Assembly: GCF_017813335.1 (NCBI RefSeq)
Contig: NZ_JAGIYY010000001.1
Location: 558,001 to 622,000, forward strand
Source: Tianweitania sediminis
Lineage (GTDB): Bacteria; Pseudomonadota; Alphaproteobacteria; Rhizobiales; Rhizobiaceae
Length of the DNA: 64,000 nt
Direction of reading: 5' to 3'
The notes under the pieces are model-generated. The model searched no databases. It was not told where the DNA came from and saw nothing but the letters and a program-made list of their open reading frames with translations. Of the stretch, positions 16,855 to 26,243 are shown piece after piece (positions within the stretch are counted from its first letter, which is position 1; each line of letters begins with the position of its first letter). Made by a program: the position numbers and the translations under genes.

Positions 16855-17097
16855 ATGGCTCTGTCCGAAAAAGCGTTGTCCATCCTCACCTTTGCCGCTT
16901 ATCACCGCCTGGCAAGCGGGATGATCGTTCGCGATGTCGTTCTCGAGGACGGCGCCGGCCACAAAGCAGATGCAGACGGTGTCGCTGAAATGAAGGAGGC
17001 GGGGCTGCTTGAGGTGAACGACACGCGCGGCACGCTGACGGACCAGGGCGAAGCCATGCTCTCCAAGGTCGTTGAAGCGATCAGGGGCGTGGGCTAG
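16855..17097 (+). CDS. Conserved-looking small hypothetical protein
   Basis: An 80-aa soluble protein (MALSEKALSILTFAAYHRL), largely helical by composition, with an acidic middle and a winged-helix-like ending (GLLEVNDTRGTLTDQGEAML). AAAGGAA lies 9 bases before the ATG. I do not recognise a family. Its TAG stop overlaps the TAG stop of the convergent methyltransferase gene (shared CTAG at 17094-17097). Codon use matches its neighbours, so I believe it is a real gene. Confidence 0.65.
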   Translation: MALSEKALSILTFAAYHRLASGMIVRDVVLEDGAGHKADADGVAEMKEAGLLEVNDTRGTLTDQGEAMLSKVVEAIRGVG

Positions 17098-17747
17098 CCG
17101 AGCGACCAAACCGTCGTGCGCTTGACCTCGGCGTCTTCCAGGGCCCGGGTGACCGCAACCTCGTATACGGCTTGTTCAACCAGATGCTGCCGCGGCAAGT
17201 AGCTTCGACCCGGGTCTCCCACCAGAACGGTGGCGCCGCGCATAGCTAGGTTCTGAAACCAGGGCAGGAGTTGCTCGGCAAAGTTGCGGTCATAAAAAAC
17301 ATCTCCCGCCAGAACGACCTGCCAGCCTTCGTCGACGCCGATGAGATCCTGAGTGCGGGAGGCGAGCTGCACCTTGTTCGCTTCGGCGTTCAAGGACATT
17401 GCCTGGGCGCAGAACGGGTCGATGTCGGCTGCGTCTACCCAGGCAGCGCCGGCCTTGGCGGCGGTGATTCCCACCAACCCTGACCCCGACGCGAAGTCGA
17501 GCACGCTTTTGCCGCGAACGAGTTCGGGATGATCGAGCACAAAGCGCCCGAGGCCCTGTCCGCCGGCCCAGGCAAAGGCCCAGAAAGGCGGCGGCAGCCC
17601 AATTGCCTCCAGCTCCTCTTCCGTGCGCAGCCACAGGTCGTGGGCTTCCGTTGCGAGGTGGAGTACGATTTCCGGCACATGCGGCGGGCGCATCACGGTA
17701 GTGTTGGCCAAAATGAAAGCGCGGGCAGCGCTCGGCGACAGGGTCAC
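17094..17747 (-). CDS. Class I methyltransferase, ETF-beta lysine methyltransferase-like
   Basis: A 217-aa seven-beta-strand SAM methyltransferase. Motif I is VLDFASGSGLVGITAAKAGA, followed by VDAADIDPFCAQAMSLNA and the post-I motif LAGDVFYDRNFA, whose DVFYD resembles the D-x-F-Y-[ED] of METTL20-type enzymes. The N-terminal AHDLWLRTEEELEAIGLPPP is typical of alphaproteobacterial homologues that methylate the electron-transfer flavoprotein beta subunit. The GTG at 17747 follows the EVE stop by 2 bases; an ATG at 17789 inside the EVE gene is the alternative. It is the last gene of the tsaD operon. Substrate assignment is inference from similarity. Confidence 0.75.
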   Translation of the reverse strand: MTLSPSAARAFILANTTVMRPPHVPEIVLHLATEAHDLWLRTEEELEAIGLPPPFWAFAWAGGQGLGRFVLDHPELVRGKSVLDFASGSGLVGITAAKAGAAWVDAADIDPFCAQAMSLNAEANKVQLASRTQDLIGVDEGWQVVLAGDVFYDRNFAEQLLPWFQNLAMRGATVLVGDPGRSYLPRQHLVEQAVYEVAVTRALEDAEVKRTTVWSLG

Positions 17748-17749
17748 GC

Positions 17750-18175
17750 TCAGTTCTTCACGCCACCCATGCGACAGACTTCCTGCCATTCAGCGGGCGT
17801 CACCGGCTGAACGGACAAGCGCATGGAGGTGACCAGCGACATGTCGGCGAGCTTCGGGTTGGCCTTGATGGCCTTCAAGGTTACGGGCTGCGGCACGTCC
17901 TCCACCGCGCGGATACCGACGCAATCCCAGCGCGGGTCTTCCGTGGTGGGGTCCTGATGTGACAGGGCAGAGACTTCCACGATGCCGACGACCTCGAGCC
18001 CCTCGTTGGAATGGTAGAAGAAGCCGCGGTCGCCGATCTTCATCGCGCGCATGTTGTTGCGCGCCTGGTAGTTGCGCACGCCGGTCCAGGTTTCGCCAGC
18101 CTTCCCCTTCGCCTTCTGCTGTTCCCAAGACCAGGTCGAAGGTTCGGACTTGAAGAGCCAATATTGCTCGGTCAT
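17750..18175 (-). CDS. EVE-domain protein
   Basis: A 141-aa EVE (PUA-like) protein; such domains bind modified bases in RNA or DNA. It shows the family start YWLFKSEPSTWSW, the GVRNYQARNNMRAMKIGDRGFFYHSN core, and the VGIVEVS strand. It overlaps yciI by four bases (ATGA at 18172-18175) and is followed two bases later by the methyltransferase start, so it lies inside the tsaD-gpsA-yciI-EVE operon, an arrangement common in alphaproteobacteria. Biological role is unsettled. Confidence 0.9.
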   Translation of the reverse strand: MTEQYWLFKSEPSTWSWEQQKAKGKAGETWTGVRNYQARNNMRAMKIGDRGFFYHSNEGLEVVGIVEVSALSHQDPTTEDPRWDCVGIRAVEDVPQPVTLKAIKANPKLADMSLVTSMRLSVQPVTPAEWQEVCRMGGVKN

Positions 18176-18468
18176 TGCGCTTCAGGCTTGTTGAAGACCC
18201 AGTTCCAGCCGCGGATCTCCACATTTTGGAACAGGCCGGCCTTGGCGTAAGGGTCGTTCTCGGCAATCCGCTGCGCGGCATCCCTGCTCTCAGCGTCCAC
18301 GATCACAATGGAGCCGGTGGGCTTGATGTCTTCGCCAAGCGTCGGGCCGGCCAGAACCAGCTTGCCCTCGGCATTGAGCGCGTTCAGGTATTCGACATGC
18401 GCCGGCCGGTTGTCGAGGCGAACCTGCAGATGATCCGGCTTGTCCGTGCAGTAAATGGCGTAGTTCAT
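18172..18468 (-). CDS. YciI-like protein
   Basis: A 98-aa ferredoxin-like-fold protein of the YciI family, recognisable by MNYAIYCTDKPDHLQVRLDN at the start, RPAHVEYLNAL with the conserved His, and DPYAKAGLFQNVEIRGWN at the end (the His-Asp pair proposed as an active site). Biochemical function of stand-alone YciI proteins is poorly known. It is between gpsA (46 bases upstream) and the EVE gene (4-base overlap). Confidence 0.88.
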   Translation of the reverse strand: MNYAIYCTDKPDHLQVRLDNRPAHVEYLNALNAEGKLVLAGPTLGEDIKPTGSIVIVDAESRDAAQRIAENDPYAKAGLFQNVEIRGWNWVFNKPEAQ

Positions 18469-18514
18469 GGCACAACTCCCTTTGCGGCTTCCATGCGCAT
18501 CCGCGCGCGCCCGG

Positions 18515-19501
18515 TCAATCCGCTTCGTGGCGAAGCGGCCGGGTCATCAAGGCAGTCACCGCCTCGCGGATTGTCTGCTCGCCCTTCAAGATCGCATCGA
18601 CCGCTTCGATGATGGGTGCGTCGACCCCGCGCTCTCTCGCGATCCTGACGGCAATCGCAGCCGTTGCAACGCCTTCCGCGAGCGGCCGGCCGTTGAGGTC
18701 CTCGCTGCGTCCCAACGCTTCTCCATAGGCAAAGTTACGCGATTGGCTTGAGCCGCATGTGAGCATCAGGTCGCCCAAGCCGGACAAGCCCATCAGGGTT
18801 TCGCTGCGCCCCCCGAGCGCTTCGCCCAGGCGCCGCAACTCCACGAAGCCGCGGGTGATGAGAGCCGCCTGCGCGCTGGCGCCGAGCCCTGCGCCCGCGG
18901 CAGCACCGGCAGCAAGCGCCAGCACGTTCTTCAAGGCGCCGCCGACTTCCACGCCCGTAAGGTCGTCGCTCGAATAACAGCGCAGTCGCGGTGTCGACAG
19001 CGCCGCGGAGAGTCCGGCAGCAAGTGTGCGGTCCTGTGCTGCGACCGTGACCGCCGTGGGGAGCCCACGGGCGAGGTCGGTAGCGAAGCTTGGGCCTGAC
19101 AAGGACGCTGGCTGGTTTCCCGGCAGAACCGAACGAAGAACCTGCGAAGGCAGTTCGCCGGTGTCGCGCTCAATCCCTTTCGCACAGATCACCACGGGAA
19201 CGCCGCCGGGAATCGCGGAAGCAAGCGAGCCCAGCACCGCACGCAAGGTTTGGGCCGGGACAACCGCCAGAACAAGGGTTGCTCTCTCAAGGGCAACGGC
19301 CGCGTCGCTTGTGGCTCGAAGTGTCGGGTCGAGGCTGATGCCGGGAAGATAGCGGGGGTTCTCGCCGCGGCTGTTGATGGCTTCGATCGTCGCGGCATCG
19401 CGCGCCCAAAGCAGCGTTTCGCGGCCGGCTGCGGCAAAGGTGTTGGCCAGCGCCGTTCCCCAGGCGCCGCCGCCCAGCACAACGGTCCGCCCCCTCTTCA
19501 T
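18515..19501 (-). CDS. gpsA: Glycerol-3-phosphate dehydrogenase [NAD(P)+]
   Basis: GpsA makes sn-glycerol-3-phosphate from DHAP for phospholipid synthesis. The 328-aa product has the Rossmann motif [17 protein letters not shown] at the N-terminus, [12 protein letters not shown], the [12 protein letters not shown] loop, and the catalytic-lysine region [17 protein letters not shown], where the family usually reads ExxGALKN. The start ATG overlaps the tsaD stop (ATGA at 19498-19501), giving coupled translation in the tsaD-gpsA-yciI-EVE operon. Confidence 0.95.
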   Translation of the reverse strand: MKRGRTVVLGGGAWGTALANTFAAAGRETLLWARDAATIEAINSRGENPRYLPGISLDPTLRATSDAAVALERATLVLAVVPAQTLRAVLGSLASAIPGGVPVVICAKGIERDTGELPSQVLRSVLPGNQPASLSGPSFATDLARGLPTAVTVAAQDRTLAAGLSAALSTPRLRCYSSDDLTGVEVGGALKNVLALAAGAAAGAGLGASAQAALITRGFVELRRLGEALGGRSETLMGLSGLGDLMLTCGSSQSRNFAYGEALGRSEDLNGRPLAEGVATAAIAVRIARERGVDAPIIEAVDAILKGEQTIREAVTALMTRPLRHEAD

Positions 19502-20589
19502 GCCTTGGCACCCCGGCGGCCGGATCCGACCAGTGGCACAGCATCGCGGTCGAGCGGCCAGCGCGAGCGCGGCCTAAAGCGCATGGGGTCGTCATCAACA
19601 AGTCCGCAGGCGAGGCGTTCAGCGGCGGCCCAGGCAATCATCGCCGCGTTGTCCCCGCAAAGCCGCATCGGCGGCGCAATGAAACGAAAGCCGTGGCGGG
19701 CGGCGAGCGTGGTAAGACCATTTCGCACGGCGGTGTTCGCCGCCACCCCGCCTGCCACCACCAGCGCGGGTTCGGCGGCATCGGCATAAAGCTCTCGGAA
19801 CCGGAGCAGGGCACGCCCGACCCGATCATCGAGCGTGTCCACGATCGCGCGCTGAAACGAAGCGGAAATGTCTGCCCGGTCCTGTCCCGACAAAGGTGCA
19901 ATTGCGGTTGCAGCCTGTCGCACGGCGGTTTTCAGCCCGGAAAACGAGAAGTCCAGCCGTTGCTCGCCTTTCAGCGGCCGCGGAAAAGCGAAGCGTTTTG
20001 CGTTTCCGGCTTCCGCCGCGCGCTCCACGTTGGGACCGCCGGGGAAAGGCAAGCCGATGAGCTTTGCCGTTTTGTCGAAGGCTTCGCCCAGAGCATCGTC
20101 GATAGTGGTGCCCCAGCGCTGGTAGTCGCCAACACCCCTCACAAGCACCAGTTGGGTATGGCCGCCGGAAACCAGGAGCAAAAGGTAAGGAAATGCCACG
20201 CCGTCCGTCAAACGCGCGGTCAGCGCATGACCTTCCAGATGATTGACCGGCAGGAGCGGCTTGCCGGTAGCGGCTGCAAGCGCCTTGGCCGTCATCAGGC
20301 CGACGATAAGGCCGCCCACGAGCCCGGGCCCAGCCGTTGCGGCAATTGCATCCACGTCGCCGAGCTTGAGATCCGCGTCACGCAAGGCTGCCGCGACAAT
20401 GTCGTCCAGCGCTTCCACATGGGCGCGGGCCGCGATTTCGGGCACAACGCCGCCAAAGGCGGCATGCTCGTCGACCTGGCTCAAGACGATGTTGGACAGG
20501 ATCGTGCCGGCGCCTGCTTCATCGCGTTCCACCACCGCCGCGGCGGTTTCGTCGCAGCTCGTTTCGATGCCGAGAACGCGCAAGCGCAC
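19498..20589 (-). CDS. tsaD: tRNA N6-adenosine threonylcarbamoyltransferase TsaD
   Basis: TsaD transfers threonylcarbamoyl to A37 of ANN-decoding tRNAs with TsaB and TsaE. The 363-aa protein begins [16 protein letters not shown], carries the metal-binding HLEGHAL motif and the [14 protein letters not shown]-grasp strand of the ASKHA fold, and ends with the [10 protein letters not shown] and [13 protein letters not shown] motifs. I chose the GTG at 20589 (GGGAAGG 8 bases upstream); the open frame to 20673 runs into the hemC promoter region and is not family-like. It is divergent from hemC across about 100 bases and heads its operon. Confidence 0.94.
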   Translation of the reverse strand: MRLRVLGIETSCDETAAAVVERDEAGAGTILSNIVLSQVDEHAAFGGVVPEIAARAHVEALDDIVAAALRDADLKLGDVDAIAATAGPGLVGGLIVGLMTAKALAAATGKPLLPVNHLEGHALTARLTDGVAFPYLLLLVSGGHTQLVLVRGVGDYQRWGTTIDDALGEAFDKTAKLIGLPFPGGPNVERAAEAGNAKRFAFPRPLKGEQRLDFSFSGLKTAVRQAATAIAPLSGQDRADISASFQRAIVDTLDDRVGRALLRFRELYADAAEPALVVAGGVAANTAVRNGLTTLAARHGFRFIAPPMRLCGDNAAMIAWAAAERLACGLVDDDPMRFRPRSRWPLDRDAVPLVGSGRRGAKA

Positions 20590-20687
20590 CGTTGAAGCCT
20601 TCCCGTGATTGCCGCTGGCGCCGTTCCCCGTTAGGAGGAGCGCCAAGCCCATTCGATCGGGCGCGACTATCACGGACGCCGTTCTTC

Positions 20688-21614
20688 ATGCAAACAGACC
20701 TCATCCGCATTGGCACCCGCGGCAGCGACCTCGCCCTGGCGCAGGCGCGTGAAACGCGGACCCGGCTGATGGTGGCGCATGGTTTGCCGGAAGACGCGTT
20801 CGCCATCGTCGTGATCACCACCACGGGCGACCGCATCACCAACCGCCCCCTGTCGGAAGTCGGCGGCAAAGGCCTTTTCACCAAGGAAATCGAAGAAGCG
20901 CTGCTCGACCGGCGCATCGACCTTGCGGTTCATTCGTCCAAGGACATGCCGACCCTTCTACCCGAGGGGCTTGAACTTTCCGCCTTCCTCCAGCGCGAAG
21001 ATCCCCGCGACGCCTTTATCGGCAAGACCGCGCCTACGATCGAAGGTCTGCCGGAGGGCGCCGTTGTCGGATCAGCGTCGCTGCGACGCCAGGCACTCCT
21101 CAAGCGCATGCGGCCCGATCTCCAGGTCGTGCTGTTTCGCGGCAATGTGCCGACCCGGCTAGCCAAGCTCCACGCTGGCGAGGTGGATGGCACGCTGCTG
21201 GCGCAGGCCGGCTTGAAGCGCCTCGGGCTCGAAGCGGCCACCACGGATCTCCTGCCGCTCGACACCTTTCCGCCCGCACCAGGGCAGGGCGCAATCGCCA
21301 TCGAGACACGGGTTGGCGACGGCCGGATCGCTGCCATCCTGCAGCCGATCCACCATGCCCCAACCGGCGCGGCACTAGCCTGCGAACGGGCGTTTCTCGG
21401 CGCGCTGGACGGTTCCTGCAAAACGCCCATCGCTGGCTATGCCAAAGTCGACGGTGAGGCTCTTTCGTTTCACGGCATGATCCTGACGCCGGATGGCGTT
21501 GAAGCGCATGAGATCCGGCTCAACGGCACGCTTGCGGATGCGGTCGGCATCGGGGCGGAAGCGGCTGCTGATCTCCGAGAACGGGCAGGGCCGCACTTTT
21601 TCGCGACATGGTAG
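20688..21614 (+). CDS. hemC: Porphobilinogen deaminase (hydroxymethylbilane synthase)
   Basis: HemC joins four porphobilinogens into hydroxymethylbilane. The 308-aa chain shows [15 protein letters not shown] at the N-terminus, VHSSKDMPT with catalytic Asp, [12 protein letters not shown] with the substrate-binding arginines, and [14 protein letters not shown] with the cysteine that carries the dipyrromethane cofactor. The ATG at 20688 matches the family; the open frame upstream is rejected. HemD starts inside its last codons. The order hemC-hemD-mic60-hemY is characteristic of alphaproteobacteria. Confidence 0.96.
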   Translation: MQTDLIRIGTRGSDLALAQARETRTRLMVAHGLPEDAFAIVVITTTGDRITNRPLSEVGGKGLFTKEIEEALLDRRIDLAVHSSKDMPTLLPEGLELSAFLQREDPRDAFIGKTAPTIEGLPEGAVVGSASLRRQALLKRMRPDLQVVLFRGNVPTRLAKLHAGEVDGTLLAQAGLKRLGLEAATTDLLPLDTFPPAPGQGAIAIETRVGDGRIAAILQPIHHAPTGAALACERAFLGALDGSCKTPIAGYAKVDGEALSFHGMILTPDGVEAHEIRLNGTLADAVGIGAEAAADLRERAGPHFFATW

Positions 21615-22339
21615 AACGTCGTTTGGCGCGGGTTCTCGTAACACGCCCTGAACCCGGCGCCAGCCGCACCGCCGCGCTTTTGAAGCAGCGCGGCTTTGCT
21701 CCCCTGGTGCTGCCGCTCACGGAAATCTTCCCCGTCGACGGCTTCATTCCCGACCACCCTTTCCACGCCGTGGCAGTGACCAGCGCCAATGCCGCTCGGA
21801 TGATGGAGTCCAGCAACATCGCTAAGCTTCGGCACGCACCCTGTTACGCAGTGGGTGCGCAAACGGCCGCGGCATGCCGCGACGCCGGCTTCTCCCATGT
21901 GTTGCAGGAAGGGGGAACCGCCGACGCACTTGCTGACCGGCTGATCAAGGACATGCCGGCCGGGGCCGGGATCCTTTACCTCTGCGGATCACCCCGCAAG
22001 CCGGTGCTGGAAACGCGCCTGCGCGCGGCGCAATGCCATGTTGAAGCCGTTGAAGTCTACCGGACCCATCGCCTCATTCCAGCGGAAGCGTGCCGAGGCC
22101 GGCTTGCCGAAACAGGGTTCGACGCCGCCCTGCTTTACTCCGCGGAAGGGGCGCGAGCGCTCCTTGCCCTTCTGGCCGACCTGCCAGCGCAGAGCTTTTC
22201 TGGTGCACGCTTCATTTGCTTGTCGGCGGATGTTGCGGCTGTCTTGCCGAGGGAATGGCAGGTTTTTGCGGCCATCCAGCCGGTGGAAGAGGAGCTTCTG
22301 GCCGTACTCCAGGCGCAGTTTCTTCCGGAAAACCGCTGA
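21608..22339 (+). CDS. hemD: Uroporphyrinogen-III synthase
   Basis: HemD cyclises hydroxymethylbilane with inversion of ring D. The 243-aa protein is weakly conserved as is normal for HemD, but has the expected [19 protein letters not shown] start, the [11 protein letters not shown] segment, [33 protein letters not shown] and VYRTHRLIP linker, with [19 protein letters not shown] in the second domain. Its ATG overlaps the hemC stop by 7 bases. A stem-loop lies between it and mic60. Confidence 0.92.
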   Translation: MVERRLARVLVTRPEPGASRTAALLKQRGFAPLVLPLTEIFPVDGFIPDHPFHAVAVTSANAARMMESSNIAKLRHAPCYAVGAQTAAACRDAGFSHVLQEGGTADALADRLIKDMPAGAGILYLCGSPRKPVLETRLRAAQCHVEAVEVYRTHRLIPAEACRGRLAETGFDAALLYSAEGARALLALLADLPAQSFSGARFICLSADVAAVLPREWQVFAAIQPVEEELLAVLQAQFLPENR

Positions 22340-22354
22340 TCGTGAATCAGGGCA

Positions 22355-22375
22355 AGGGTCTTTTCGAAAGACCCT
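22355..22375 (+). other. Perfect stem-loop between hemD and mic60
   Basis: AGGGTCTTT and AAAGACCCT form a 9-bp perfect stem around TCG, 16 bases after hemD. No T run follows, so it is not a standard intrinsic terminator; it could be a processing or stability element. Confidence 0.55.
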
Positions 22376-22450
22376 GCTGTGCTAGATCGCACAAAGAGAT
22401 GTTGCGTGCGGCATCGCAAATGTCGGTGTGTAGAACGCGGAGACGACAGG

Positions 22451-23971
22451 ATGGTGAAACCCCCGAGCAAACGGCACTCCAAGAGCGGCCGCGAGCCCGT
22501 CACCATTGATCACGAATCGACGGAAGCCAAGATTACGGCTTCGCCCGGTGATGGTGGCCCGTTTGAGGGCTCGCCTGCTGGCAGTGCCTCGTCGTTCAGT
22601 GAAGCAGAAGGTTCGGCTTTGTCGGGGCAACCTGAACGTGGACCTGCCACGCAGCCCGGCCAAACACATGAAGGCGCTGCCGGCACAAGCGCGCAAGCAG
22701 ATCGACCCGTTGAAGACGATGCCCTGATCGACACGCATTTCGATGCGCAGCCGCAGCAAGGCGAAAGCACTACGCCGGCACACTCCTCCAGTGACATGCT
22801 GCATGCGGACCGACAGGACGCAGCAACCGCCGATGCGTCTTCCGCAAACGATGTCGGGCGGTCCGGAACAGATGAGTCCCAGCTTCCCCCAGACCCCTAC
22901 GACACGCCGGAGCCGGATGTGAGCACCCCCGTTTCAGACAACAACTCCACGAACCGCCGCGCTGGCGCCGGCATCGGTGCGCTTCTGGCGGCGGCGGTAG
23001 CGGGCGGCATCATCTCGCTTGCCGGCTACACTGCGCTTGAAACCGCCGGCGTGTTTGGCGCCGAAACGGGCCGATCCGCGGCAGACATCCAGTCGCTCCG
23101 GCAGGACGTCGCGCAGCTGCAAAGCGAAGCCGGCGCCGGGGCAAACGCCGGCGACATCGAGGAGCTCCGCAGCCAGGTCGCAGCCCTTCAGGAGGCGAGC
23201 GGCAACGATGGCTCCGAGCAGATCGACGCACTCGCCACACGGGTGGAGGATCTTTCGGCGCAGCTGTCGCAGGTCGCGGAGAATTCCGCACCCCAGGATC
23301 TCGGACCCATCACCGGGCGGCTCGACTCGCTCGAAACAGCCGTGCAGAACGCGACGCAAACGCAAGGCGGGTTCGAAGAGCGCTTCAGTTCCCTGCAATC
23401 GTCCATCGACTCCATGCAGTCGTCGATCGCCACGCTGGAGCAGCGGGTGGAGGAACGTGCCAACCACCCGCGCCTCGCCCTTGCCATTACGGCTTCTGCG
23501 TTGAAGGCGGCCATTGATCGAGGTCAGTCCTTCCAAACCGAGCTCGAGGCTTACACGCAAGCGGCTTCCGATCCTTCGGAAGTCGAGCCCCTGCGCGACA
23601 TGGCCGAAAGCGGCGTTCCGACCCGAGCCGCCATTGCCGATTCGCTGCCGCAAGCCGCTGATGCCATGGTTGCCGCCGGGCGCAGCACGCCGGAAGATGG
23701 CGGCGTCTTTGATCGTCTCTGGTCCAGCGCCGCCAGCGTCGTGGACGTCCGGCCCGTGGGGGCAAACGTTCAGGGCAATGCGCCGGCGGCGGTCGTTGCG
23801 CGTCTCGAAGCGGCGGTTCGGGCCGGCGATTACGCCCGCGCGCTCAACGAATATGAAGCGCTGCCGGACGCGTCCAAGCAGGCCGGTGCCGATTTCATCG
23901 CCAAGGTGCGCGCGCGCCAAACGGCGGATGATCTTGTCAGCAAGGCCTTGAACGAAGCGCTGAAGGCCTAG
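22451..23971 (+). CDS. Alphaproteobacterial Mic60 (mitofilin-like) inner-membrane protein
   Basis: This 506-aa protein matches the bacterial orthologue of mitochondrial Mic60, known for shaping intracytoplasmic membranes. It has a disordered acidic N-terminal region (about 1-165), one membrane helix (GIGALLAAAVAGGIISLAGY, about 174-193), a predicted coiled coil (heptads from about 210 to 330, such as IEELRSQVAALQ), and a C-terminal mitofilin-type helical domain (about 340-506). Position in hemC-hemD-mic60-hemY is diagnostic. The ATG at 22451 follows GGAG; the frame from 22379 is not used. Sequence conservation in this family is low, so the call leans on architecture and synteny. Confidence 0.82.
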   Translation: MVKPPSKRHSKSGREPVTIDHESTEAKITASPGDGGPFEGSPAGSASSFSEAEGSALSGQPERGPATQPGQTHEGAAGTSAQADRPVEDDALIDTHFDAQPQQGESTTPAHSSSDMLHADRQDAATADASSANDVGRSGTDESQLPPDPYDTPEPDVSTPVSDNNSTNRRAGAGIGALLAAAVAGGIISLAGYTALETAGVFGAETGRSAADIQSLRQDVAQLQSEAGAGANAGDIEELRSQVAALQEASGNDGSEQIDALATRVEDLSAQLSQVAENSAPQDLGPITGRLDSLETAVQNATQTQGGFEERFSSLQSSIDSMQSSIATLEQRVEERANHPRLALAITASALKAAIDRGQSFQTELEAYTQAASDPSEVEPLRDMAESGVPTRAAIADSLPQAADAMVAAGRSTPEDGGVFDRLWSSAASVVDVRPVGANVQGNAPAAVVARLEAAVRAGDYARALNEYEALPDASKQAGADFIAKVRARQTADDLVSKALNEALKA

Positions 23972-23979
23972 GAACAACC

Positions 23980-25653
23980 ATGCTGCGTTTGCTTGCCTTC
24001 CTTCTTGTCATCTTCGCGCTCGGACTAGGGTTTACCTGGCTCGCCGATCGACCGGGCGAGATGCTGTTGACCCTGGGCGGCTATCAGTACCGCGTCTCGA
24101 TCATGGTGGCTGCGGTGGCCGTGGTGGCCATCGTTGCCGGCGTGATGCTCCTTTGGTGGATCCTGAAGGAACTCTGGAACAGCCCTTATGCCGTGACACG
24201 CTATTTCCGCGGACGGCGGCGGGATCGTGGCTACGAAGCGCTTTCCACGGGTCTGATTGCAGCCGGATCCGGTGATGCGGTGAAGGCGCGCCAGATGCGC
24301 AAGCAGGCGGTGAAGCTGATCAGCAGCGATCGGGAACCTCTGGTTCATCTCCTTGATGCGCAAACCGCGATGTTGGAAGGCGATCACGACGGTGCTCGCA
24401 AGAAATTCGAGGCGATGCTGGACGACCCGGACATGCGCCTGCTCGGCTTGCGCGGCCTTTACCTGGAAGCCGAGCGGCATGGCGACCACGCCGCCGCAAG
24501 GCATTATGCCGGGCGCGCGGCGGCTGCCGCGCCGCAACTTGCTTGGGCATCCGACTCGGTTCTGGAAGAAAAGGTCGAACAAGGCGATTGGGATGCCGCG
24601 CTCAAGATTGTGGAGGCCCAGAAGTCCACCAAGCAGATCGACCGCGACGTACTTAACCGCCGCAAGGCCGTGATGCTCACCGGCAAGGCAATGGCGCTGT
24701 TCGACACCCAATTCGATCAAGCCAAGGCAGCGGCGCTCGAAGCCAACCGTTTGCAGCCGGAATTCGTCCCGGCCGCCGTGATGGCGGCGCGCGCTTATTT
24801 CCGCGGTGACGATCTTCGCCGGGGGTCCAAGCTCCTGGAGCATGTTTGGAAGCGCAACCCTCATCCGGAAGTGGCGCAGGCCTATGTTTTCGCACGCTCA
24901 GGCAACTCCACGCATGACCGGCTTCAGCGGGCGCAGAAGCTGCAGTCCATGCGGCAAAACAATGTAGAATCGGCCCTCATCGTCGGTCGCGCCGCGCTTG
25001 ATGCACGCGAATTCACCCTCGCCCGTGAGCAGGCGGAAGCAGCCCTGCGGCTGGAGCCGCGGGAAGCCGTTTACCTGCTTCTGGCCGACATCGAGGAAGC
25101 TGATGTCCGCAACCAAGGCAAGATCCGCGAGTATCTCGGCAAGGCTTTGCGCGCGCCGCGAGATCCCGCCTGGGTGGCCGACGGCATTGTTTCGCAAACA
25201 TGGGCGCCGGTTTCGCCGGTGACGGGCCGCCTGGACGCTTTTGAATGGAAGGCGCCGGTGGATCGTGCGTCGCCTGTTATCGAGCAGCACCATCCGGAAA
25301 ACGAAGCGGAACGGTATCAGCCTGAAATCCTGCCGGCCCCAACCACCGTTGTTCCTTCGCCGGGTGTGGAGGAGCCGGAAGACCGGCCTGCTGATAGCGT
25401 CGAGCCCCGAGCGGAAATGGATGGGCTGATCGACGTCACGGACGAGCCCATGCCGGAACCCGCGCCCGAGGAGGAAGCCTCCCCGGCGCCGATCAACGGC
25501 GATGCGCCTGTTCAGCCCGCTGCGAACGAGCCTGTCATCGGGGAGCCAGAGCATGAGCGCGAGGATCTTGCGCTGCCGCGTCCTCCGGATGATCCGGGCG
25601 TCGACGGCAAGGATGACGGCAAAGCCGCTTCTAGCCGCTTCCGCTTGTTCTAG
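23980..25653 (+). CDS. HemY-like membrane-anchored TPR protein
   Basis: A 557-aa protein with two N-terminal membrane helices (about residues 2-20 and 38-62), the HemY_N-type segment VTRYFRGRRRDRGYEALSTG, and TPR-like helical repeats to about residue 400. The last 150 residues are proline- and glutamate-rich and probably disordered. It is the HemY-family protein of the heme operon, not the protoporphyrinogen oxidase that shares the name in Gram-positives; its exact role is unclear. It starts 8 bases after mic60, so the two are co-transcribed. Confidence 0.88.
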   Translation: MLRLLAFLLVIFALGLGFTWLADRPGEMLLTLGGYQYRVSIMVAAVAVVAIVAGVMLLWWILKELWNSPYAVTRYFRGRRRDRGYEALSTGLIAAGSGDAVKARQMRKQAVKLISSDREPLVHLLDAQTAMLEGDHDGARKKFEAMLDDPDMRLLGLRGLYLEAERHGDHAAARHYAGRAAAAAPQLAWASDSVLEEKVEQGDWDAALKIVEAQKSTKQIDRDVLNRRKAVMLTGKAMALFDTQFDQAKAAALEANRLQPEFVPAAVMAARAYFRGDDLRRGSKLLEHVWKRNPHPEVAQAYVFARSGNSTHDRLQRAQKLQSMRQNNVESALIVGRAALDAREFTLAREQAEAALRLEPREAVYLLLADIEEADVRNQGKIREYLGKALRAPRDPAWVADGIVSQTWAPVSPVTGRLDAFEWKAPVDRASPVIEQHHPENEAERYQPEILPAPTTVVPSPGVEEPEDRPADSVEPRAEMDGLIDVTDEPMPEPAPEEEASPAPINGDAPVQPAANEPVIGEPEHEREDLALPRPPDDPGVDGKDDGKAASSRFRLF

Positions 25654-25752
25654 CCTCGCGGAACTCCACCTCACTCCGGCTTGCGGTGCGATCCCCGCGC
25701 CATGGTCCGGTTCAGCCGCAACCAAGCCCATGCACCGGAAACAGGCAGGCAG

Positions 25753-26235
25753 ATGTTTGAGCGACTGAGATCCTTTCTGAAAGGCCTGCCGGCCAAGGAA
25801 ACCACAGGATTGGGCGCCGATGATCCGCGCGTGGCCGTGGCGGCTCTGCTGATTCATGTCATGGATGCCGATGGCGTGCGCAGCGAAGAAGAACGCGCTG
25901 CCATGAAGCGGGCGCTGCAGGAAAGTTTTGGCTTGGAAGGCGGCGAACTCGAATCGGTGGTGAAGGCCGGGGAGCACGCGGAACAGGAATCGGTGGATTT
26001 TTACGCTTTCACCAGCGTGGTGAACCGCGAACTCGACGAGCAGCAGCGGCTCGAACTGATTGCGTTGATGTGGCAGATTGTTTTTGCCGACGGATCACCG
26101 CATGAATTGGAAGACAATGTGGTGTGGCGCGTCGCGGAACTGATCGGCGTCGAACGGCGCGCCCGCATGGAAATGCGCATCAAGGCAAGCGGGCGCACAC
26201 CCCTGCTTCAGGACGGCGACAGCCAAGGGAACTAG
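25753..26235 (+). CDS. TerB-family tellurite-resistance-like protein
   Basis: A 160-aa all-helical TerB (DjlA-like) domain protein, recognised by VAVAALLIHVMDADGVRSEEE in the first helical pair and the mirrored LIALMWQIVFADGSPHELED in the second, each with conserved acidic residues that coordinate metal in TerB. Actual tellurite resistance is not implied, since no other ter genes are present. The ATG at 25753 is preferred over an upstream one at 25681, which overlaps non-coding-like sequence. The amidotransferase gene starts 8 bases after it. Confidence 0.83.
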   Translation: MFERLRSFLKGLPAKETTGLGADDPRVAVAALLIHVMDADGVRSEEERAAMKRALQESFGLEGGELESVVKAGEHAEQESVDFYAFTSVVNRELDEQQRLELIALMWQIVFADGSPHELEDNVVWRVAELIGVERRARMEMRIKASGRTPLLQDGDSQGN

Positions 26236-26243
26236 TCTGCGAA

